The notes: generated from the sequence alone by a model not told the origin. A stretch of 38,268 nucleotides of DNA from CAYMAT01 sp964388495 (GCA_964388495.1 CAYMAT010000006.1:1-38268); one strand, 5' to 3'. Positions 1 through 6,678 are shown, counted from the first letter of the stretch. Numbers and translations are program-made.

Positions 1-3
1 ATT

Positions 4-80
4 GGGCCTGTAGCTCAGTTTGGGAGAGCGCCTGCTTTGCAAGCAGGATGTCAGGGGTTCGAGTCCCCTCAGCTCCACCA
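4..80 (+). tRNA. tRNA-Ala (anticodon UGC)
   Basis: Complete cloverleaf with encoded CCA. D stem GCTC/GAGC (13-16 with 26-29), anticodon stem CCTGC/GCAGG (31-35 with 43-47), loop TTTGCAA giving anticodon TGC at 38-40, T arm AGGGG/CCCCT around TTCGAGT. The acceptor stem contains the G3:U70 pair (bases 6 and 74) that is the alanine identity element, with discriminator A77. One acceptor position, 7 against 73, is an uncompensated C-C mismatch. Confidence 0.96.
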
Positions 81-210
81 ATTTGGATCATCCTTATTCA
101 GAGCCTCCAAAAACGGTGATCGGAGCGTTGGAATGAGCTTCTTATCGAGAACCTTATAGTTCGAAGCTATCGCTGGGGCTTCACAACTTTCTAAATTTAA
201 TGGAGATATA

Positions 211-240
211 AAAGTACCGTAGCCGAAGCCACGGTACTTT
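211..240 (-). terminator. Intrinsic terminator of the 49-residue gene
   Basis: Perfect 10-bp arms (AAAGTACCGT / ACGGTACTTT) extended inward by three pairs and closed by a C(UUCG)G tetraloop when read on the minus strand. It is followed by a short T/A-rich run and lies 28 nt after the stop of the small gene at 268-417. Confidence 0.75.
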
Positions 241-267
241 CCCCTCCATCTGATGATGAGGGGATTA

Positions 268-417
268 CTACTCCTCGGCTGCCTTGGGGGCGGCCTCCAA
301 TTTTGCCACGCGCTCCGTCAGCGCGGCGACGAGCTTTTGCAGCTCGGCAACCTGCAGCAGCAGGTTGCCGATGTAGTCCTGCTGACGTTCTTCGCGTGTG
401 CGGGGGTTGTAACCCAT
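268..417 (-). CDS. Small coiled-coil protein (49 aa), unknown function
   Basis: Not recognised. The 49-residue product starts MGYNPRTREERQQDY, then has a heptad-like helix (LLLQVAELQKLVAALTERV) typical of a short leucine-zipper coiled coil, and ends in an Ala/Glu-rich tail. The start is fixed by a GGAG Shine-Dalgarno 7-8 nt upstream of ATG. It stands alone with a fully consensus promoter (479-507), a structured 5' leader (443-470) and its own UUCG-loop terminator (211-240), so it is probably a highly expressed monocistronic message. Two consecutive stops (TAG TAA) end it. The expression signals are far stronger than those of its housekeeping neighbours. It could be an oligomerising or nucleic-acid-associated small protein, but nothing in the sequence settles this. 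Confidence 0.75.
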   Translation of the reverse strand: MGYNPRTREERQQDYIGNLLLQVAELQKLVAALTERVAKLEAAPKAAEE

Positions 418-442
418 GGCGGTTCTCCAAAGAGCCGTAGTC

Positions 443-470
443 TCTGATACGGCGAAGTTGCCATATCAGA
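443..470 (-). promoter_or_regulatory. 5' leader hairpin of the 49-aa gene
   Basis: On the minus strand, TCTGATA and TATCAGA pair with a U-G step and GGC/GCC to give an 11-bp stem with a six-base loop (AACTTC). It lies within the ~55-nt leader between the predicted start of transcription (~472) and the SD. It may stabilise the mRNA 5' end or act as a regulatory structure. Confidence 0.6.
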
Positions 471-478
471 TACTTAAT

Positions 479-507
479 ATTATAGTAATAATATTCACTT
501 TTGTCAA
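479..507 (-). promoter_or_regulatory. Fully consensus sigma-70-type promoter
   Basis: Minus strand: TTGACA (502-507), 17-nt spacer, TATAAT (479-484). Both hexamers are perfect matches. It drives the 49-aa gene and is the strongest-looking promoter in the window. Confidence 0.88.
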
Positions 508-702
508 GTTTATTTGCATAATTCCATTTCATAGAACCGCAAAACTATGAAGTACTACTATTCCATGGCACGTGGGTGTCATTTTAAAAAAACCGATGCA
601 TCAGGATCATGCATAAACCTCCTCCTGCATTAGCGAAAACGCCCCTTGGAGCATGTCGTATGTCGTTGCTATATCAGTTCGAACCTCATGCAATTTCGTC
701 CA

Positions 703-751
703 CCAAGGCATTCGCGAATGCCTTGGTCCACCATTCGATGGGAATCGAATG
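703..751. repeat. Two adjacent perfect hairpins 3' of the trxA unit
   Basis: 703-726 is a 24-nt perfect palindrome with half-site CCAAGGCATTCG. 732-751 is CATTCGAT, GGGA loop, ATCGAATG. Both share a CATTCG/CGAATG core. They lie just beyond the stop of the 88-aa gene (minus strand). A run of five T (754-758) follows the second hairpin only in the plus direction, where no gene is seen upstream. The remainder of 418-702 holds the promoter of the 49-aa gene and nothing else I can identify. Confidence 0.6.
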
Positions 752-759
752 AGTTTTTC

Positions 760-1026
760 TTACGGCAACATCACCGGAGCACTGCTGTCCATGTGCTCCT
801 TGGGGAAGATCTGGATGACGGGCTTAAACAAGATATTGGTGGTGCCTGTGGCCTCTGCAAGCGCCCAGAAGAACAGAACAATGGCCACGATGGTGATGAA
901 AATGTACACACCGCCAAACCAGCGCATCCAGTCTGCTTCGCCGATGGTATCGCCAATCTGCTCCCTGTATTTGATGAGGAAGAACGGCGTCACGAGCCCG
1001 ATGACAATGAGGAGGCTGGCGTTCAT
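760..1026 (-). CDS. Small two-helix membrane protein (88 aa)
   Basis: Hypothetical inner-membrane protein. Residues about 4-18 (LLIVIGLVTPFFLIKY) and 38-57 (GGVYIFITIVAIVLFFWALA) form two hydrophobic helices, separated by an acidic loop containing GEADWMRW; a soluble tail of about 30 residues follows. The ATG lies 3 nt after the trxA stop (TGA TAC ATG), so it is almost certainly co-transcribed and translationally coupled with thioredoxin. That suggests a role near a periplasm- or membrane-facing redox process, but no redox motif or cysteine pair is present. Family not recognised. Confidence 0.7.
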   Translation of the reverse strand: MNASLLIVIGLVTPFFLIKYREQIGDTIGEADWMRWFGGVYIFITIVAIVLFFWALAEATGTTNILFKPVIQIFPKEHMDSSAPVMLP

Positions 1027-1029
1027 GTA

Positions 1030-1341
1030 TCAGGCATTGATCCAGGTCTTCATGTCTTCTTTGGACTTCACTCCCACCACGGTGCCCACGGCCTTGCCGC
1101 CTTTAAACAGGATGAAGGTGGGGATGCTCATGACGCCAAACTGGCCCGGCACTTCCGGGTTCTCGTCCACGTTCATTTTCACGAATTTCACCTTGCCGGC
1201 GTATTCCTTTTCCAGCTCATCAAAAACAGGGAGCATGGCCCTGCAGGGACCGCACCAGGGAGCCCAAAAGTCCATAACCACAGGCACCTCTGACGAGAGG
1301 ACTTCCTGGGTGAAATCGGCGTCGGTAATGGGGGTGGGCAT
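1030..1341 (-). CDS. trxA: Thioredoxin
   Basis: Cytosolic disulfide reductase of 103 aa, the normal length for thioredoxin. The active site WCGPC is at residues 29-33, the cis-proline motif SIPT at 72-75, and FDELEKEY and the NVDE strand are in the expected places. There is no signal peptide. A promoter TTGGCA-17-TATACT ends 23 nt before the ATG, giving a short leader without Shine-Dalgarno. It is followed after 3 nt by a small membrane protein. Canonical in every key residue. Confidence 0.96.
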   Translation of the reverse strand: MPTPITDADFTQEVLSSEVPVVMDFWAPWCGPCRAMLPVFDELEKEYAGKVKFVKMNVDENPEVPGQFGVMSIPTFILFKGGKAVGTVVGVKSKEDMKTWINA

Positions 1342-1364
1342 GGGCGGAGGGTGAGTGGAAGAGA

Positions 1365-1393
1365 AGTATACGGCCAGACGGAGTGATTGCCAA
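1365..1393 (-). promoter_or_regulatory. trxA promoter
   Basis: Minus strand: TTGGCA (1388-1393), 17 nt, TATACT (1365-1370). Predicted transcription start is ~15-17 nt upstream of the trxA ATG. Confidence 0.8.
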
Positions 1394-1400
1394 TTTTGTT

Positions 1401-1481
1401 ATTCGTTATTCGTGATTCGTACGCGCAATTGCAGGTAAAACGAATCACCAAGAACGAATAACGAGAAATGAATAACGATTA
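1401..1481. repeat. Heptad-periodic inverted repeat 3' of pgi
   Basis: Left part: three tandem 7-mers ATTCGTT, ATTCGTG, ATTCGTA (1401-1421). Right part: 7-mers of the complementary type, ACGAATC, ACCAAGA, ACGAATA, ACGAGAA, ATGAATA, ACGATTA (1440-1481), running into the TAA of pgi. The two parts can pair (for example ATTCGT with ACGAAT) into a long imperfect hairpin. It fills the gap between pgi and the trxA promoter and may act as a 3' end/terminator structure. Confidence 0.7.
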
Positions 1482-2762
1482 TTCGCTCCTCCCCCTGCTC
1501 AAAATCTCCTTCGTGATCTTTTTCCCAATCTCCACACCCGGCTGCCCGTAGGGATCAATGCGGTAGAGCTTCCCCAGCAGCACCACTTCCACCAGGAAGA
1601 GGTAAAAGAGCTGGCCCAAATGCGACTCGTCCAAGCGCGTAAGGGAGATGGTCACGTGGGGGCGCTTGACGCTAGTGAGTGCGCCGCTTGTGCCGTCATA
1701 GCAGGCATCCAGAAGCTGGCTGAATGTCTTGCCGCCCAGGTATCCGAAGGGCGCGGGAACGTGCTCCGGCATGTGCAGTCGCGGCTTTTCCAGCTCGCGG
1801 ATGAAGATGTGCCAGCCTTTGCGCGGGCCGGCCATCCACTGTTGCAGGAGCGAGTGCTGGTCCTGCGTGCCGATGGCTGCCAAGGGGATGGGATTCTGCG
1901 TTTCCGTCTTGCCCAGGCTTTCCGCGATCAGCTGCTGGTTCCAGCGCGCGATGCTCTGCAGGCGCAGGGAATACGGCATGATGATGCGGACGGGGTATCC
2001 CCGGCGGGTATCCAGAAGAAACTGCACCGCGGCAAGGAGTGCCGCCGGGTTATCGTCCAGGGAAGTGGACTGACACAGTGTGTCCATCTCCTTTGCCCCG
2101 CGCACAAACGCGTTCATGTCTCCATCCAGCAGTGCCAGTGCCAGGAGTCCGATAGGGGTGAAAATGGAATAACGGCCGCCTACATCGCTGGGGAGGGGGA
2201 GCATGGGAATGCCGTTCTGCATGCAGAAATCGTGCAGGCTGCCTTTCTCCGGGTCCGTAATGGCCACCACATGCTCCGCGGGATCCGTCTTCTTTTGTGT
2301 CGAGAGATGGTTCCACAAAAAGTAGAAAACACTCATGGGCTCAAGAGTATCGCCGGACTTGCTGGCAATGACGATCATCGTGCTCTTCCAATCCACGGTC
2401 TCAATCAATTGCGTGAGGGCGCTGGGATCGATGGTATCGATCAAAATGAACTCCATGGTGGAAGGGCCTTCAAACACCTCCTGGATCACCTTGGGGCCCA
2501 GGCCGGAGCCGCCGATCCCCACCCAGATCACCGTCCGGATGCCGCGGGCTTTCATGGTCATCACCACTTCGCGGATGCGCTGGATGATCTTCTTGTCGTA
2601 CGGGTTCATGGACCAGCCGTGCTCCCCGGCGCTCCGCTCCTTCAAAAAATCCTCAATGTGCTTTTTGAGCGACGTGCGGAGGCCCGTGAATTCCTGGTCC
2701 GGAATGCCCATGCTGGGCGTGATGGCTTTGGCGAGAGCGGCGGTGACGTCAAGGTGGAGCAT
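1479..2762 (-). CDS. pgi: Glucose-6-phosphate isomerase
   Basis: Interconverts glucose-6-phosphate and fructose-6-phosphate in glycolysis. The 427-aa length fits the short bacterial form. Two SIS-type halves are visible: IGGSGLG at 83-89 and SKSGDTLE at 134-141 bind the sugar phosphate; VGGRYSIFTPIG is at 194-205, ESLGK at 281-285, and GTQDQHS at 298-304 carries the family Q-x-x-H motif. It follows ruvA by 25 nt on the same strand and has no Shine-Dalgarno; a possible TCTAAT -10 overlaps the ruvA stop. The 3' flank is the heptad-periodic inverted repeat at 1401-1481. In a fermentative CPR cell it would feed a partial glycolysis or sugar-nucleotide synthesis. Confidence 0.96.
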   Translation of the reverse strand: MLHLDVTAALAKAITPSMGIPDQEFTGLRTSLKKHIEDFLKERSAGEHGWSMNPYDKKIIQRIREVVMTMKARGIRTVIWVGIGGSGLGPKVIQEVFEGPSTMEFILIDTIDPSALTQLIETVDWKSTMIVIASKSGDTLEPMSVFYFLWNHLSTQKKTDPAEHVVAITDPEKGSLHDFCMQNGIPMLPLPSDVGGRYSIFTPIGLLALALLDGDMNAFVRGAKEMDTLCQSTSLDDNPAALLAAVQFLLDTRRGYPVRIIMPYSLRLQSIARWNQQLIAESLGKTETQNPIPLAAIGTQDQHSLLQQWMAGPRKGWHIFIRELEKPRLHMPEHVPAPFGYLGGKTFSQLLDACYDGTSGALTSVKRPHVTISLTRLDESHLGQLFYLFLVEVVLLGKLYRIDPYGQPGVEIGKKITKEILSRGRSE

Positions 2763-2787
2763 CGGAGAAGGGCAGGAAAGCAGGAGA

Positions 2788-3366
2788 TTAGAGACTTCTG
2801 AGGGCGGCGGCCACGCGTTCTTCCGTGGATTGCAGTTCGGGCGGGAGATCCTTGAGGGCTTTGATGGCGGTCATGGAATCGTAACCCAATTGCGTGAGGG
2901 CGGCGATGGCGTCCTGGTCAAACTCCCCGCGGACGGGCTTGCCGGAATCCGTCGCGAGGATGCCGGGTTTCTTTTCCGAGAGCGAGCGCAGTTCCAGCAG
3001 CAGTTTTTCGGCGGTCTTCTTCCCCACGCCTTTAATGCTGGTGAGGAGCGCGATGTTGTTTTCGGCCATGGCCTGCTGCAGGAGGGAGCGCGGGACGCTC
3101 AAAAGCTCCAGTGCCATCTTGGGCCCCACCCCGTCCAGTTTGAGGAACTCCTCAAAGAGGATCTTCCCCGCGCGGTCACGGAAACCGTACAGGTCAAAGC
3201 GGTCTTCGCGGATGTACGCGGAGGTCCAGAGCATCCGCATGTCGCCTTCTTTCAGTTCGTCCCAGACATCGATGGGCACCACCACCCGGTAGCCCACGCC
3301 CTCCACGTCCACGGTCACCTCCCCGGGGTCCATTTTGTGCACGGTTCCGCGGAGATGGGCAATCAT
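2788..3366 (-). CDS. ruvA: Holliday junction branch-migration protein RuvA
   Basis: DNA-binding subunit of the RuvAB branch-migration complex. The 192-residue product has the N-terminal OB fold (MIAHLRGTVHKM, VDVEGVGYRV), the tandem helix-hairpin-helix region (KLDGVGPKMALELLS and IKGVGKKTAEKLLLEL) and a C-terminal RuvB-binding domain (IAALTQLGYDSMTAIKAL). The frame is open further upstream, but ATG at 3366 matches the family N terminus and lies 7 nt after a TACACT -10 (3374-3379), pointing to a leaderless message. ruvB and ruvC are not adjacent. It is divergent from the M23 peptidase gene. Confidence 0.95.
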   Translation of the reverse strand: MIAHLRGTVHKMDPGEVTVDVEGVGYRVVVPIDVWDELKEGDMRMLWTSAYIREDRFDLYGFRDRAGKILFEEFLKLDGVGPKMALELLSVPRSLLQQAMAENNIALLTSIKGVGKKTAEKLLLELRSLSEKKPGILATDSGKPVRGEFDQDAIAALTQLGYDSMTAIKALKDLPPELQSTEERVAAALRSL

Positions 3367-3373
3367 GGAACCG

Positions 3374-3426
3374 AGTGTAGCAGCCCCACTTTGGCCATTC
3401 CAGAAATGCCGAAAATCCGCTATAAT
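3374..3426. promoter_or_regulatory. Divergent ruvA / M23 -10 elements
   Basis: Minus strand: TACACT (3374-3379) ends 7 nt before the ruvA ATG. Plus strand: TATAAT (3421-3426) ends 8 nt before the peptidase ATG. Neither has a convincing -35 at 16-18 nt. Both spacings predict leaderless or near-leaderless transcripts. Confidence 0.7.
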
Positions 3427-3434
3427 ATCTGGAA

Positions 3435-4724
3435 ATGCGACACACAAACAGAATCCTCATCCTGGTGAGCGTGCTGACGGCTTTGGTGCCGATGGTGGTG
3501 GGTACGCGTCTCTTGGGGGATGTGCAGACGGACACGCGTTTCAAGCTGGACGAGGCGCTGGCGGTGGCGGGTGATGCCAACCGCGACAGTGCCCGCTTTG
3601 AAACCATGCATGACCAGGCAGAGCGCGAGGCCAAGGAGGCCAATGAGCGCGTGGCGACATTGGGCAAACAGAAGCGTGCCCTGCGTCTGCAGCTGGCTGC
3701 GGTGCTCAAGGATGTCCTCAAGACATCGCAGAGGGCGGACGAAATGCTCCTCAGCCAGGAGATGAATCTGCGGACGTTTGAACGCCAAAAGGAGGCTGTG
3801 GCCGACATGGTGCGGCTGGCGGCCGCGGATTCCTTCTCCGCCCCCGGAGACGCGCTGCTCCCGTGGTCACTGCGCCGTCTCACAGGACAGAGTCTTGGTG
3901 AACGCGTGGAAGACGAGCAGTTTGCCGTGGCCATGGCGCGTGCGCGGGAGGATCTCGTGAACCGGTTGCTGCTTTCACGCGATGCGGACCAGCTCTCGCG
4001 TCAGGCGCTGCATGCGGCGGCGGGGGAGCGGGGGGAGGAGGGTGCCGCGCTGCGCGCGCAGTTAATGGATCTGCAGACCCAATACCTGGACGCGCTCAAG
4101 GACCAGGACCGCGCGCTCATGGCCAAGACGGAAAGCGAGTCCGAGCTCAAGCGCATCCAGCAGATCACGGCAGCCGTTGCCGCGGACATCCTGGCCATGC
4201 AGAGCGAGCTTTCGCGCATTGACGGGCGCCTGCGCGCCAAAGTGGAGCGCGAGCTGGTCCAGAAAGGGCTCATCGACGACAGTGCCGACCGCTACAAGCA
4301 GCATGGCCCCCCCACGGCAGGCGAATTCCAGATGCCCGTGGAGGGCCGCATTTCCGCCGGATTCATGGATGCGGATTACAAGAGACACTTTGGTGTTCCG
4401 CACTTGGGTATGGACATTGTCGTACCGCAGGGGACACCCGTGTATTCGGCTGCGGACGGCATCGTCTATGTGGTGCGCCGGGGCGGGGCCACAGGCTACA
4501 CGTACGTGCTCATCGGACACCGCGACGGCTACGCCACGCTGTACGGACACCTTTCGCACGTGGATGTCACGCCGGGCCAGCGTTTGGGCAAAGGCGAATT
4601 GGTCGGTTTGAGTGGAGCCACACCGGGTACCGACGGTGCGGGTCCCATGACCACCGGTCCGCACCTGCACTTTGAAGTCATCCACAACGGGGAGCACATC
4701 GATCCGAGGAGCGTGCTGCAGTGA
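3435..4724 (+). CDS. Murein hydrolase/activator with coiled coil and M23 peptidase domain
   Basis: Envelope protein of 429 aa with EnvC-like architecture. An N-terminal hydrophobic signal/anchor (residues 5-24) is followed by a long coiled-coil region to about residue 285 rich in Glu, Arg and Ala, then a lysostaphin/M23 domain. Zinc ligands are visible: H323 and D327 in HLGMD, and H410/H412 in HLHFE; GTPVYSAADG and YGHLS fit the fold. It should act on peptidoglycan cross-links outside the membrane, in cell separation or remodelling. Since the zinc ligands are intact it may be catalytic rather than only an activator. The ATG is preceded by TATAAT at 8 nt. It converges on rsmI with a 12-nt gap and no recognisable terminator. 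Confidence 0.92.
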   Translation: MRHTNRILILVSVLTALVPMVVGTRLLGDVQTDTRFKLDEALAVAGDANRDSARFETMHDQAEREAKEANERVATLGKQKRALRLQLAAVLKDVLKTSQRADEMLLSQEMNLRTFERQKEAVADMVRLAAADSFSAPGDALLPWSLRRLTGQSLGERVEDEQFAVAMARAREDLVNRLLLSRDADQLSRQALHAAAGERGEEGAALRAQLMDLQTQYLDALKDQDRALMAKTESESELKRIQQITAAVAADILAMQSELSRIDGRLRAKVERELVQKGLIDDSADRYKQHGPPTAGEFQMPVEGRISAGFMDADYKRHFGVPHLGMDIVVPQGTPVYSAADGIVYVVRRGGATGYTYVLIGHRDGYATLYGHLSHVDVTPGQRLGKGELVGLSGATPGTDGAGPMTTGPHLHFEVIHNGEHIDPRSVLQ

Positions 4725-4736
4725 AGCGATGGGCGG

Positions 4737-5408
4737 TCACACACCAGCGATCAGCACCACAAATTCACCTTTCTTGGTGATGTTTTTGGCGATGTCCGGA
4801 AGAGTGGCGACTGTGCCCCGTACAAACTCCTCATGCATTTTTGTGAGCTCGCGCGCCACCACGATTTTCCGTTCGGGTTGGTCCTTCAAGACTTCCGCGA
4901 TTTCACTCAGGGCTTTCTCTATGCGATGCACGGATTCATAAAAAACAATCGTGCGTTCCTCGGTTTTGAATGTTTCGAGCAATGTCTTGCGTCCTTTTTT
5001 GAGTGGCAGGAATCCCAGGTACGTGAACTCGTGGATGGGGAGTCCCGATCCGCTGAGTGCCGCCAGGAATGCGGAGGGGCCGGGGAGCACTGCAATCGGG
5101 ATACCGGATTCGACAGCCTTTGAGACGAGAATCGTTCCCGGGTCACTGATGCCGGGAGTGCCGGCGTCGCTTGTCAGTACCAAATGCTCGCCCTTTTGCA
5201 GCCTGCCGATCACGTAGTCCACCTTGGACGGGTCTGAATACCCGTGCATGCTGATGAGTTCTTTTTTGGGGATCTGCAGATGCTGGAGCAGCAGCCCCGT
5301 TACGCGCGTGTCCTCACAGACGATCGCGGCGCAGTTTTTGAGCGCCTCAATGGACCGCAAGGTGATATCGCCCAGATTACCGATGGGGGTGGAAACAACG
5401 GAAAGCAT
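4737..5408 (-). CDS. rsmI: 16S rRNA (cytidine-1402-2'-O)-methyltransferase
   Basis: SAM-dependent enzyme that 2'-O-methylates C1402 in the ribosomal decoding centre. 223 aa; tetrapyrrole-methylase fold with the N-terminal TPIGNLGDITLRS motif (residues 7-19), CEDTR (31-35), the SAM loop DAGTPGISDPG (81-91) and LPGPSA. It lacks the extra C-terminal extension of longer RsmI proteins. The ATG is 6 nt after TATACT, implying a leaderless transcript. A diverged fragment of this gene's 5' end recurs at 6670-6746. Confidence 0.96.
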   Translation of the reverse strand: MLSVVSTPIGNLGDITLRSIEALKNCAAIVCEDTRVTGLLLQHLQIPKKELISMHGYSDPSKVDYVIGRLQKGEHLVLTSDAGTPGISDPGTILVSKAVESGIPIAVLPGPSAFLAALSGSGLPIHEFTYLGFLPLKKGRKTLLETFKTEERTIVFYESVHRIEKALSEIAEVLKDQPERKIVVARELTKMHEEFVRGTVATLPDIAKNITKKGEFVVLIAGV

Positions 5409-5414
5409 GCGCTC

Positions 5415-5443
5415 AGTATATTGACTATTCGCTTTTTTGTCGT
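5415..5443 (-). promoter_or_regulatory. rsmI promoter
   Basis: Minus strand: ACGACA (5438-5443), 17 nt, TATACT (5415-5420), then 6 nt to the ATG. It overlaps the divergent plus-strand promoter at 5421-5448. Confidence 0.7.
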
Positions 5444-5448
5444 ATGAT
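5421..5448 (+). promoter_or_regulatory. Promoter of the 26-aa peptide unit
   Basis: TTGACT (5421-5426), 16 nt, TATGAT (5443-5448). Predicted transcription start is about 5455. The next recognisable terminator is at 5771-5802, so the unit is about 350 nt long. Confidence 0.7.
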
Positions 5449-5454
5449 TGACAT

Positions 5455-5675
5455 ATCAGGAACTTCTGTTCTTGATGCTCTTTGGCTTACGGGTTAGTGC
5501 TCTATTTCCTTTTTTTTGAAGGAGGATGGTTGCAACAACTACGCAGTTCTGTGGGACGACGGACTTGTTGTAATCATACCGGGTTCACCCGGGCTGCCTT
5601 GCCCCACCCGGGCAACACACATTCAGGGCCGTGTTCGGCTGGATGGGCAGATTCCCACCTCAAAAGGAGGCGAAA
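5455..5675 (+). other. Structured 5' leader of unknown function
   Basis: Roughly 220 nt between the predicted transcription start and the 26-aa peptide, with a chain of potential stems: CAGGAAC/GTTCTTG near the 5' end, CCGGG/CCCGG around TTCA, TTGCCC/GGGCAA, GCCG/CGGC with loop TGTT, TGGG/CCCA, and CCTC/GAGG, the last covering the Shine-Dalgarno of the peptide. A second strong SD (GAAGGAGG, 5518-5525) precedes a possible TTG start at 5530 whose frame ends at 5679, overlapping the peptide ATG as ATGA; the encoded product is Cys/His/Arg-rich and unconvincing. It could be a riboswitch-like leader, a regulatory RNA or an upstream small ORF. Confidence 0.5.
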
Positions 5676-5756
5676 ATGATGCGCAACATGGGCGAATGTA
5701 TTGAGTACCTATTGTTTATAGCGATATTTGTTTGGATCATTTGCCGTGTACTGTAA
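5676..5756 (+). CDS. 26-residue hydrophobic membrane peptide
   Basis: A strong Shine-Dalgarno (AAAAGGAGG) stands 4-5 nt before ATGATG. The peptide begins MMRNMGECIEY, has one transmembrane stretch (LLFIAIFVWIICRVL) and ends at its C terminus. It closes with TAA and is followed 14 nt later by an intrinsic terminator. Size and single helix resemble type I toxin peptides or small regulatory membrane peptides, but that is inference; no antisense promoter could be identified. It may equally be a short membrane-associated subunit. The SD can be hidden by a 4-bp CCTC/GAGG stem. Confidence 0.6.
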   Translation: MMRNMGECIEYLLFIAIFVWIICRVL

Positions 5757-5770
5757 AACCCCGCCAAAGA

Positions 5771-5802
5771 AAATCGCTCTGGATTGTTCCGGAGCGGTTT
5801 TT
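5771..5802 (+). terminator. Intrinsic terminator of the 26-aa peptide unit
   Basis: CGCTCTGGA (5775-5783) pairs with TCCGGAGCG (5788-5796) with one U-G and a TTGT loop, followed by five T (5798-5802). Confidence 0.85.
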
Positions 5803-5908
5803 GATTCCGTATTTCCAAGGTGGTTTTTCTTTTGGCATTCCATGCTATTTCCGCAGAACTCTTCCCCGGAAAAGTGATCTCTTAGAGTCTTGAATTTTTC
5901 CCGGAAAC

Positions 5909-6223
5909 ATGAAACGTTCGGTCATTATGCATACCCCTTCTCACCACCCATCATCCGTTGAACAGCGGCACGACGTCGTGCCTGTAAACGCACCGCATAC
6001 CAGCCTTGTACCGGATTTGTGCAAGCGCTTTGGTGTTGCTGCCTTCGCGCTTGCCACTTTTTGGGGCGTGGAATCTGCATTCCGGGGCGAGCCATTCGTC
6101 CCGCCCATGTTCCAGTCCCGGGAAAAAGCGGGGGTAGTCACAAAGGATCCCAGGGAACTACGGGGACAGGTGGCACGGAAGGATACGCACCCTTTTCCTG
6201 AGGAAGAGCGTGTGAATGACTAG
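5909..6223 (+). CDS. Hypothetical protein (104 aa)
   Basis: Not recognised. The N terminus is His/Ser/Pro-rich and polar; residues about 36-58 (LCKRFGVAAFALATFWGVES) form one weakly hydrophobic helix; the tail is charged (KDPRELRGQVARKD). No good Shine-Dalgarno; a second in-frame ATG lies 7 codons in (MHTPSHH). The unbroken frame, third-position GC bias and position in a run of small plus-strand genes support it moderately. No terminator is visible behind it. Confidence 0.45.
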   Translation: MKRSVIMHTPSHHPSSVEQRHDVVPVNAPHTSLVPDLCKRFGVAAFALATFWGVESAFRGEPFVPPMFQSREKAGVVTKDPRELRGQVARKDTHPFPEEERVND

Positions 6224-6288
6224 GAAAGCCCGTTCCACCGCATGTCTGGCACCTCGTTTGTGTATCGCAGAATTCTGGAAAAATATTG

Positions 6289-6323
6289 TATAATACTCTT
6301 ATCGTTCTTTTGATACACAGGAG
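6289..6323 (+). promoter_or_regulatory. -10 element and Shine-Dalgarno of the 103-aa gene
   Basis: TATAAT at 6289-6294 with no clear -35, and AGGAG at 6319-6323, 8 nt before ATG 6332. The SD makes ATG 6332 a better start than the adjoining GTG at 6329. Confidence 0.65.
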
Positions 6324-6331
6324 AGGGGGTG

Positions 6332-6643
6332 ATGTACCCAATGGTGTATCTCGTGCGATTCCTCCAAATCGTAATGGTGGGGGCAATATCCCACGCCATA
6401 AGTTTTTGGAGCGAATATTGGGGATGGGTGACGCTCATGTCACTCTCCCTGCTATTCGGCGTCTGTCTCGTCCATCGGTTTTTTACCGATTGGGAGACCG
6501 ACGAGCAGGTGCTCTTCGGCGGTCTCTTTAGGAGAGGCATTGCCGGCGGCACATTAGCCGTTTTGCTGGCCTTTTTCCCGGTCAGTCTCCGTGCCTGGCC
6601 CCTGGTGGGGCTGGCCGCGGGCTTGATAGGATTGGTCCAGTAG
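6332..6643 (+). CDS. Small integral membrane protein (103 aa)
   Basis: Unrecognised membrane protein with three to four hydrophobic segments: residues about 5-23 (VYLVRFLQIVMVGAISHAI), 30-50 (GWVTLMSLSLLFGVCLVHRF), and 69-102, a helical hairpin containing GGTLAVLLAFFPVSL and PLVGLAAGLIGLV. A short acidic loop (DWETDEQ) separates the halves. It has its own -10 box, a good SD and an intrinsic terminator 5 nt after the stop, so it is monocistronic. Confidence 0.7.
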   Translation: MYPMVYLVRFLQIVMVGAISHAISFWSEYWGWVTLMSLSLLFGVCLVHRFFTDWETDEQVLFGGLFRRGIAGGTLAVLLAFFPVSLRAWPLVGLAAGLIGLVQ

Positions 6644-6648
6644 ATTTA

Positions 6649-6678
6649 CTGCAGCGCATACTCTGCGCTGCAGTTTTT
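6649..6678 (+). terminator. Intrinsic terminator built on an rsmI relic
   Basis: CTGCAGCGCA (6649-6658) pairs perfectly with TGCGCTGCAG (6664-6673), 5-nt loop, then TTTTT (6674-6678). The 3' end of the right arm and the T-run coincide with the sequence encoding Leu-Lys-Asn-Cys in the rsmI fragment that begins here. Confidence 0.88.

Noticed and set aside
1620..2801. 393-codon plus-strand frame opposite pgi
   Set aside because: Mirror of pgi codon bias; no start signals and no recognisable domain.
5516..5704. 62-codon frame starting TTG at 5516
   Set aside because: The strong SD (5518-5525) lies after, not before, this start, and the frame runs through the hairpin chain and past the better-supported 26-aa start.
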